Source: Epiperipatus broadwayi
Lineage: Eukaryota > Onychophora > Udeonychophora > Euonychophora > Peripatidae
Direction of reading: 5' to 3'
DNA: 64,000 nucleotides
Assembly (NCBI GenBank): GCA_028023455.1
Contig: JAQFVV010012477.1
Location: forward strand, 3,983,365-4,047,364
Positions 57,705-64,000 of this stretch are shown here, one piece after another. The first letter of the stretch is position 1, and each line of letters starts with the position of its first letter. A program made the position numbers and the translations under genes. The notes beneath the pieces were generated by a model, which made no database searches, was not told the DNA's origin, and worked only from the letters and a program-made list of their open reading frames with translations.

Positions 57705-60700
57705 ATTCAACATTCCATATAGAATGTTTGTATTGATAACACTTATTGAAAACATATATTTTTTAATCATTGTTTATTAATTAAACACATTATTTTTAGA
57801 TTTGATTGGCAAAAATAAATTACACTACTAATTTCATTGTTTTCAAATATATTACTTTAATATTTTTTTGATTTTTTTAAAATGAAAAATAAGAAAACAA
57901 TAACTTTTTCTTGTGGTTTATAAATGGGTGGCTTTAGCAACAGATAGCGTATATACTCCACTAACACAGTTTATTTGCTATTTAAAACGATGATAAGAAT
58001 TTGAATATCAAAAAACAAGCAAAAACTATAAATGAGGTTTATGTTGAAAAAAAAAAAAAAAGAATATATTAAACTAATTTTGGAATGTAGGATGTTGAAA
58101 GAGGATAGGATAAGTTATATGCTGAGTAGAAGAAATATAAACATAAGAGTCTCTAGTTTTGCATTAATATATATCTTACATTTCACTATTCAATGATCAC
58201 TATAATTATATGTTAGCATGAGGAATATAAAGATAAAATATTGGAGCTTTTATTAAAGTAGGATAAAAGATAAAAGAAAATGTCAGATTTAGCAGCATAA
58301 TTTACTAATAGTTGATTGAAACTGAAAACTGCTAGATAAAAGTAATTGAGTTTATTATAATAGTATAAAAAATATCCCACAGGGAAGAAAATTATAAAAT
58401 TTTATTACCAAATTTCTGGGTTTCTAATCTTTACGAGAAATTTTTGACTTCATCTTAAAGAGGTCATTTTATTCTACAGACAAATTTTATTGAAAATATT
58501 TCAGTTAATTGTCCTTTGAAAATATTTTTTAATCTATTAATAAATATTCATAATTTAAATAAATAAATATTTTTTATTAATTACTCTATTTTTAAATCCA
58601 TATGAAAATAACTATACACTGAGCATATTTAAAAAAAAGTAACAATATAACTTGAAGATTGTTGATAAATTTTAAATGTATATTGAGACGGACTATTTGT
58701 AAAACATAAAAAACAAAAGAAAAGATTCAAATAATATTTAAAAAAGGATTAAATTAAAAAAATAAATTAGGATATTTAATTCCACAAAATGATAAGAGTA
58801 ATTATTATTTAAATTCTTTTTTTTTTTAAAAGTAAAAGAAACTATTAATTTAATTAACTATTGCATTTTTAGTTTAGATACAGGCTTGTCAGAAATTGTC
58901 TTGTCAGGTCATCTTGGTTATATAGGATGACGTTTACAAGAAAAAAAATTAGACCACCCAGAAATATTTTTTCAGATTTGCTCAAAAAAGCAAAAAAAGA
59001 AAATGTTTAAATAATATATGGAAACCGCACACACACACAGTAATATTATTAAGGCCTGTCAAATTGAAAGCAATCTTCAAAACGATTTGGTATTTACTTA
59101 GTTTTACATATTCATTTTTAAAAAGATATATTTATTTTCAAACTACAGAATGCAACCACTTAATGGGTTATTATTACTGTTTTAACAGCTAACCGCTTCA
59201 AAGAATTATACATTTTTTTACGAATTAGATTATCTCATTATATAACCAAAATTATAGAAAGTCATTTATGATTGTTTCCTTACTACTGTACAATTTAATT
59301 TTTCTTATAGAAGTGATAGTATTAACTATTACAAAAGTTATCTTATTATACTGCTACTATCCATCAAATGTTAATAACAAACAAATAAAGAAAGACACAA
59401 AAAGTAAGATAATATATAAATAACATAAACCTTTAAAAAATAACCTACTACAAAATAAAGGGCTCTTTAATAGTTTTTTTATTATAAAAGAACGATGAAG
59501 GAAAAGGGTGTTTGTCAATAAAGGTTTGAGTAGTTTTACATTTCTAATTTTTTTTGAGTAGTTTTACATTTCTAATTTTTTTATCTTCTAGCTAAAAATA
59601 TTCAAAAACCTATTTACTGACCAATGTTAATGTTTAACTTTTTGCATCACAAGGCCATCACAAAATGACATATATAGTGTCTTTAAATATGTGAACATAT
59701 TCAAAGTTTTAATAATTTCCTATTACCACAATTTACCCCTATTAAGTAGAGTATAGTTAGAAATGTCAAATAATAATACAGGTTTGATAAAAGAATTTTA
59801 TTTGGTAGAAAGTTTTTTTAACACTTTTACTAGATTTAGATTGCAAAAGTAAATCTCACATTCTACATAGTCTTAGAAAGTCTTTCCACTCTTTCTTTTT
59901 TGGCTGGAAGATAGGAGACTTTAACTTTAAAAAGCTATGAGAATTAAAGAAATATTTTATTTTTTATCAATTTATATATATATTAATGACATAAATATTA
60001 TGAAAAACATCTATTTACAAAAGTTGTCCTGAGCTCTTAAAATTTGCAAACTATAAGAACCTATTCTCATGTAAGAAAAGTTATTAAAAAAAGGAATGTA
60101 TTTGGCCTTACTTACGTGCATCATGTGATCTCAGAAATAAGCATACAATTATTTTAGTTCAAAACACACATATGTTACATTTTTAGCATAATACAATTAA
60201 TTTTCTATTTTTAGTGCTCTTTTAAATAATCACAATGATCATATTTTATCAAACATAAACACCGTTTTAGGTCTGTACAGACATAGCACTGGATTAAGCC
60301 AATGACATGGACACCAATAGCCAATTTATCGCTCTTGTGTCTCTGGACATTTAACTATAAAAATAAAAAACAAACATAGATCTTTAAAAAAAAAGAAAAA
60401 AAGCATATGGCATTATTGCTCAGGAGTTCATAAGAAGTTAGAGTGCCAGACCTGCAAAGACCAGAATTGATACTGGAACCTCCTGATTCCATTTATGACC
60501 CTCTACCAACTATGCCAAAACACACAGGGTAAATGTTAAAAAGTAACATATTAATCAAAAACCAATTATTGTTAGTAATATGAAAAAAAAATACTAAAAT
60601 TTTAAAAAAAGTACATTATGTAAATATATGTTTGAAGTTTACCTAATTTTGAGATGCCTAATCCAGAGTAAATCTGTAATAAATAATATATGTGTAGTCT

Positions 60701-60784
60701 ATTTTCCACTACACTATTCTCATACAAGGTAAAAATTGGTTTCTATCCACTTTTAACACCTTGTGGAAGGACATGTGAAAAAAA
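57705..60784. other. Gene-poor AT-rich region
   Basis: A short (CA)n lies near 59030. The only other structure noted is the tandem duplication at 59525-59581, listed separately. The segment 60420-60530 is less AT-rich but unassigned. Confidence 0.5.
59525..59581 (+). repeat. Recent tandem duplication, ~28 bp x 2
   Basis: GAGTAGTTTTACATTTCTAA followed by a T-run occurs twice in immediate succession with no visible differences. Confidence 0.9.
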
Positions 60785-60850
60785 TGTATAATCCCCAATA
60801 TGCATATGTCATGCTAAGCCAGCATTCATCAATTGGCCGAGATCACAATC
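60785..60850 (-). repeat. Family A hammerhead unit, tandem copy (truncated)
   Basis: Minus strand: CCAA, TTGATGA (60832-60826), stem II ATGCT/AGCAT with loop GGCTT, GACA in place of GAAA, TATGCATA and TTGG (60798-60795). It lacks the whole 5' half of family A and lies directly 3' of the next copy on the same strand. Confidence 0.8.
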
Positions 60851-60889
60851 TATTATATATATTTTCATCATTATTCAGTATATAGATAA

Positions 60890-61180
60890 GAAACTTGAAC
60901 TCATACTTTCAAACTCCCTCATAGCTATCCAATCCATCTTATATAACTGAAACACATAACCCCATATGGGTGAAAAAGATAAATGAACTCCAATATACAT
61001 ATGTTATGCTGAACCAGCACTCATCAATTGGTCCAGATCACAATCTCCCAAACATATATACAATCACTGATCAGTTTATATTAAGATAACAAATTTTTAA
61101 ACTTTTAGGAGCAAGCTTCAATCTTCTCCACTCTCCAATTCTTCATCCATCCATTTCATTGAAAATCTGAAGAGAGATAT
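60890..61180 (-). repeat. Hammerhead retroposon family A, tandem upstream copy
   Basis: Minus strand: from CAGATTTTCAATGAAATGG (5' part) through TTAATATAAACTGATCAG, the hammerhead (61042-60982) with TTGATGA (61027-61021), stem II GTGCTG/CAGCAT, AACA in place of GAAA, TATGTA, TA and TTGG (60993-60990), to GAGTTCAAGTTTC at the 3' end. Homologous TTGG positions in this and the next unit are 195 nt apart. Confidence 0.87.
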
Positions 61181-61184
61181 ATAT

Positions 61185-62430
61185 AGCCAATTACTGCAGT
61201 TTAATTGATAAATGCCAAACTTATCGCCATCACAACGTTGTCAAATCTATAATAGTTTTTAACTTTCATTTGTAATTGATGTTTCTATATTAATGAGTTG
61301 GGCTTTGTTCGTTCATTAAAAGCCTTTCAGTTTTGTTTATTATAAACAAATATTTCTATCCATAAAATTGATAAAAATCAAAATGAGATGGCGAGTGACT
61401 CTTTCAAATTTAAAAATGATACGCTGTTTTATTATCAAACCTAATTTGACCATTGAATCTTTGATGGGGAGGGAAGACTCAAAAATTCATCAAAGTAATA
61501 TTTAAACTTTAAATTTTTTCTTTAATACATTATTATAATATAAAAAAGTAGTAAATGTTATTTATCTATATTGATTTAATTTATTCAAAATTTGAGACAA
61601 AAGTTGTTGCGAATCTGAAATCAGGCATAAAAAAATTGGCACATGGATTGTAAGCAGGGCCATTCCTGTTTTAATTAAAGGATGTTGAAAATTAAAATCA
61701 AAACAAATAATCTGATTTATTTTGGCAAGCATAGTATAGTATGACATGATTTATAATATATTTAATTACTTAATGTTTACACTTTTTCAAATCCCCCCCC
61801 CCTTCTGCTTTCATTTGTTTATATTATTAATTAATTTATTCTTTTAATATTTATTTGTACAATATTAGCAATTAATCATAAAACTATTTTTGTAGCATTT
61901 TTATTGTTTAAATGTTTGTAATTAAGAATTAATTTTTTACTTTTAATTAATGATGTATTAAATGGTTTACTTTAGTTTCTTTTTTTTTTTCCAACACAGT
62001 TATTGTATTTGTTATGATTTTAATTAAGACTATCAAAATTTTTTACTTACTGTTATTTATATAAATTTAATAACATAATTTTATGAGTTGTATATTGGCA
62101 TTATAGTATAATATAAGAAATCAATGCCTCTTCCACCTTTCTTGTCCAACTTATTATCATATCTTTAAAAAAACAACACTACTCCTTATGCACTTTTCAC
62201 AATGCTTTATTCAACTCCCATGTAACAGGTTTGAAATTAGATAGAATATATTATAACGATATCAGAAGTCTACTAGGTAGATGAAATTGTTGGAGAGGAG
62301 TGTAATCTTTGTAAAAGATATAACATTAAAAGTGAAAACAAAGAAGGTTTCACAGTATAGCAGAAACATATTTGGCTGCTGTTACCATGAATGTATTTTG
62401 ATTTCTGGTTTGATTAAGCTTGAACTATTT
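61185..62430. other. AT-rich region without recognised gene
   Basis: A poly-C run lies near 61793-61802. No gene or repeat family was recognised. Confidence 0.5.
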
Positions 62431-62533
62431 TCCATATGTCATAGCATCGGCTGGGAGGCAAACCTGCAACAATCATCTGCAACCAACTACTTGCTTGGAA
62501 GGCAGCTGCACTGACCTTTAATCAGGCTTAGCA
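62431..62533 (-). mobile_element. tRNA-derived SINE, family B, copy 5 (diverged)
   Basis: Minus strand: AAGGTCAGTGCAGCTGCCTT, CCAAGCAAGTAGTTGG, GCAGATGATTG, a damaged box B (GCAGGTTTGCCTCCC) and the family end GATGCTATGACATATGG. It has diverged more than the other copies. The open frame 62281-62514 runs into it by chance. Confidence 0.83.
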
Positions 62534-62539
62534 TTTTCT

Positions 62540-63810
62540 TTTTAAGTAGTCAGTCCATAGTCAATTCAACTAAGCATTTAATATTGTTTGGTGAGTGAAT
62601 ATCTAGTTATTCATAGGTAATGATAAATCAAAGACAAAACTTCAATTTCTCATTATCAGGCAACTAGTAAGACTGCTGGCTATGGAAAGGGGGATAATTG
62701 TTATAGAGATTTTCACTTCATTATAGCCTATTTGAAGACTGTTACCAAGTTAACCACTACAAATAAAACATATAACACTCAGATACAGCTAAGAAATATT
62801 ATTCAAATAAAAGAAAGATTAAAAAAAGAGTGTTTATGTATATTAAATGAGCTTGCTGGGAATTTCAGTTTTTGTCAAGCTTGTATTACATTCACAACAG
62901 ATAACCATTTATAATATCATAGTACCAAGTATGGTTCAAAACAGTGGTAGTGAGGTAAATTCAGAACATAAAGATTCACAGACCAATTTCTGGATGAGAA
63001 AAAAAATTCAGTATGGTCAATAGAGTACAATTGTTATACTCAAAATATCATTTTACTGATCAAAAATTGAGTGATGTTTTGAGTAAAGACAACATGAATA
63101 TTTTTATATACACTTAAGTTTTTTCAACATTGTTAACTAAAACATCAAAAAGAGTATTAGGTCTTAAATAAGTATTTCTGTCAATGATATTCTTTCTAGA
63201 TGCATATAATTCGATTAGCATTTCATTAGTACACATTTGTAGCAAAACATGATTACACTTATGAATAAAATCAAAAAATGTCACATGACAACAAGCTTAT
63301 ACAATATTTCTAAAGAGTAAACTACTATTTATATCTAGTTTTTACTTTTATCATAATAAATATAAGCAATCAACAGATGCTAAATGATATATACCTAGTA
63401 ATTCCATATTCAGTTTTAATCTGATCTATACTCCTAGCTAATGGAGGTCACAACCCAGTAATTTGTCTGAGAATATAGATAGAGAACACCTGATAGAAAT
63501 TTAATTAGTACTATTATCCAAATTCTACCAATTACTAAAGTTCATAATAAATGGTAAAATTGCAATAATATAAGTAGAGTTTATATTTATGTTTAATAAT
63601 CATCATTGTTAATAGTATTATCTAATTTTGGAAGATTTGGATACTCAAACAAGAGGATTCTGACTGTACATTTCACGTAACCATAAATTCATAGACCATA
63701 ACATTTATCATAAAATTAAGGTTCAAACAGTGACTAAAGTCATATAATAAACACATTTTGTAAGGATTAACTGCCAATTTAATTCACAAAATTAAAATTA
63801 AAATAATAGT
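62540..63810. other. AT-rich region without recognised gene
   Basis: Nothing recognised. The 60-codon frame at 62732-62914 has no family signature. Confidence 0.5.
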
Positions 63811-63980
63811 AAATCTCTCCATACAGTGCAAGCTGTAGTAATCAATAAATGCTAAAAGGTATGCATATTTTTAATGCCTACTCATCCACTCAAACCTTCT
63901 GAGATGTATTGATTACTATTACTTTAATAGCTTGGGCAAGAAAAAAAATTGTGGTCATGTGATGTTTTAATGAATTAAAA
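63811..63980 (+). repeat. Dispersed repeat family C, copy 3
   Basis: Landmarks TCTCCATACAGTGCAAG, AGTAATCAAT, AGCTTGGGCAAG and GTGGTCATGTGATG follow the order seen at 60-215, with an extra segment in between. The repeat reaches the window edge. Confidence 0.5.
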
Positions 63981-64000
63981 CCAATCATAGCCAAAAAGCT

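Overview
This window looks like nuclear DNA from an AT-rich invertebrate animal. By eye it is well under one third G+C, with long (TA)n tracts. The mobile elements are typical of metazoans: RTE-clade LINE fragments, a ZBED-like hAT transposase relic, a hAT MITE with an animal-type CAGGGGTCCCCAACC terminus, tRNA-derived SINEs and Penelope-type hammerhead motifs. The sequence does not allow a more precise taxon. I found no convincing host protein-coding gene, rRNA gene or intact tRNA gene. The open reading frames are short and either random or lie inside repeats, so the window is best read as intergenic or deep intronic DNA.

The most notable content is a cluster of hammerhead-ribozyme-like sequences of several kinds. 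The main one is a dispersed retroposon of about 350 bp, called family A here, with about twelve copies or fragments: 7.7-8.0, 15.2, 18.8-19.3, 32.5, 37.65, 38.7, 47.3, 49.6 and 60.8-61.2 kb. Its middle carries a CTGATGA core, a small stem II, GAAA, a tiny self-complementary stem III, a TA cleavage dinucleotide and a long interrupted stem I. One copy (32489-32834) is full length between perfect 14-bp target-site duplications. Two copies at 60.8-61.05 kb lie in tandem with homologous ribozyme positions 195 nt apart. A second, Penelope-like hammerhead with a nearly absent stem III lies at 38536-38583. Related CTGANGA/stem/GAAA cores lie inside large inverted repeats at 31.1, 34.4 and 54.2 kb, and a decayed version lies in another at 37.8 kb.

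Layout: 0-5 kb holds a twin-primed RTE LINE, palindromes, a trinucleotide-rich block and a tandem duplication. 7-12 kb holds an inverted pair of family A and decayed LINE pieces. 13-15 kb holds a dead hAT transposase split by a short tRNA-derived SINE (family B) with a perfect 17-bp target-site duplication. 15-25 kb holds family A, SINE B, a dead RTE reverse transcriptase, a 3-copy ~115-bp tandem repeat and (TA)n tracts. 26-38.6 kb holds SINE B and most of the hammerhead-bearing palindromes, including a 50-bp perfect inverted repeat beside a long (TA)n tract. 41.8 kb holds an intact hAT MITE. 46-57 kb holds 3' ends of a second LINE family, an RTE 3' end, SINE B and another hammerhead palindrome. 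60-64 kb holds tandem family A, SINE B and a repeat (family C) also present at the left edge.

The elements do not form a pathway. They form a layered record of retroposition: LINEs as the likely enzyme source, SINEs and hammerhead retroposons as passengers, and nested insertions that give relative ages.
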